DNA from: Rickettsiales bacterium
GTDB lineage: Bacteria > Pseudomonadota > Alphaproteobacteria > Rickettsiales > UBA1997
Assembly: GCA_031255235.1 (NCBI GenBank)
Contig: JAIRSX010000137.1
Coordinates: forward strand, 1 to 6,884
Direction of reading: 5' to 3'
DNA length: 6,884 nucleotides
The first letter of the stretch is position 1; each line of letters opens with the position of its first letter. The notes beneath the pieces are model-generated. The model searched no databases. It was not told the origin of the DNA and saw only the letters and a program-made list of their open reading frames with translations. The translations under genes were made by a program, and so were the position numbers. Positions 6,822 through 6,884 of this stretch are shown here, one piece after another.

Positions 6822-6841
6822 TATATCCTAAGAAGGATATA
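6822..6841 (+). repeat. Perfect 8-bp hairpin before a dead-end ATG
   Basis: TATATCCT (6822-6829) pairs with AGGATATA (6834-6841) over AAGA. The right arm contains AAGGA, a ribosome-site core, and ATG at 6845 opens only four codons (MIKT) before TAG. The rest of the window to 6884 shows no gene. Confidence 0.4.
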
Positions 6842-6884
6842 TATATGATAAAAACATAGTCGTTTAACTGATTATCAAATAAGA

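Overview
The window is AT-rich DNA (about one third G+C by eye) with short Shine-Dalgarno sites, tightly packed genes and a proteobacterial-type replicative helicase. It most likely comes from a low-GC, host-associated Gram-negative bacterium. An alphaproteobacterial relative is my best guess, from the look of DnaB, bL31 and the secreted ankyrin protein, but I cannot prove this from one window.

Layout. (1) 1-2237, plus strand: an operon-like block with a periplasmic solute-binding protein of the polar amino acid family and a short MetE-like (cobalamin-independent methionine synthase, C-terminal-domain type) protein. A gene scar follows, in which an MsrA-like start is joined to the C-terminal end of a second solute-binding protein. 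The methionine/sulfur theme is shared by the MetE-like gene and the MsrA-like scar. (2) 2238-2571: a degraded or phase-shifted small membrane protein region with several inverted repeats. (3) 2572-3690: a radical SAM/SPASM protein whose N-terminal part is interrupted by a 59-bp perfect GA dinucleotide tract, followed by a strong terminator. (4) 3783-5500: a promoter, then rpmE (bL31) and dnaB coupled by a TAATG overlap. (5) 5501-6710, minus strand: a secreted ankyrin-repeat protein convergent with dnaB. Its tail is repeat-rich and appears frameshifted at an A8 tract, and its natural start codon seems to have become ATT. (6) 6711-6884: intergenic, with candidate promoters and one hairpin.

How it fits together. 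The housekeeping part (rpmE-dnaB) looks intact and ordinary. Around it lie accessory genes carrying three mutable simple-sequence tracts: A8 at 2392-2399, (GA)n at 2662-2720, and T8 on plus (A8 on minus) at 5722-5729. Each sits where a slip would switch a reading frame. At both A8 tracts the heptamer A_AAA_AAG lies in the zero frame and the -1 frame continues sensibly. The most noteworthy idea is therefore a set of contingency-type (phase-variable) or slippage-read genes for surface or secreted functions. Plain decay or homopolymer sequencing error is the main competing explanation.
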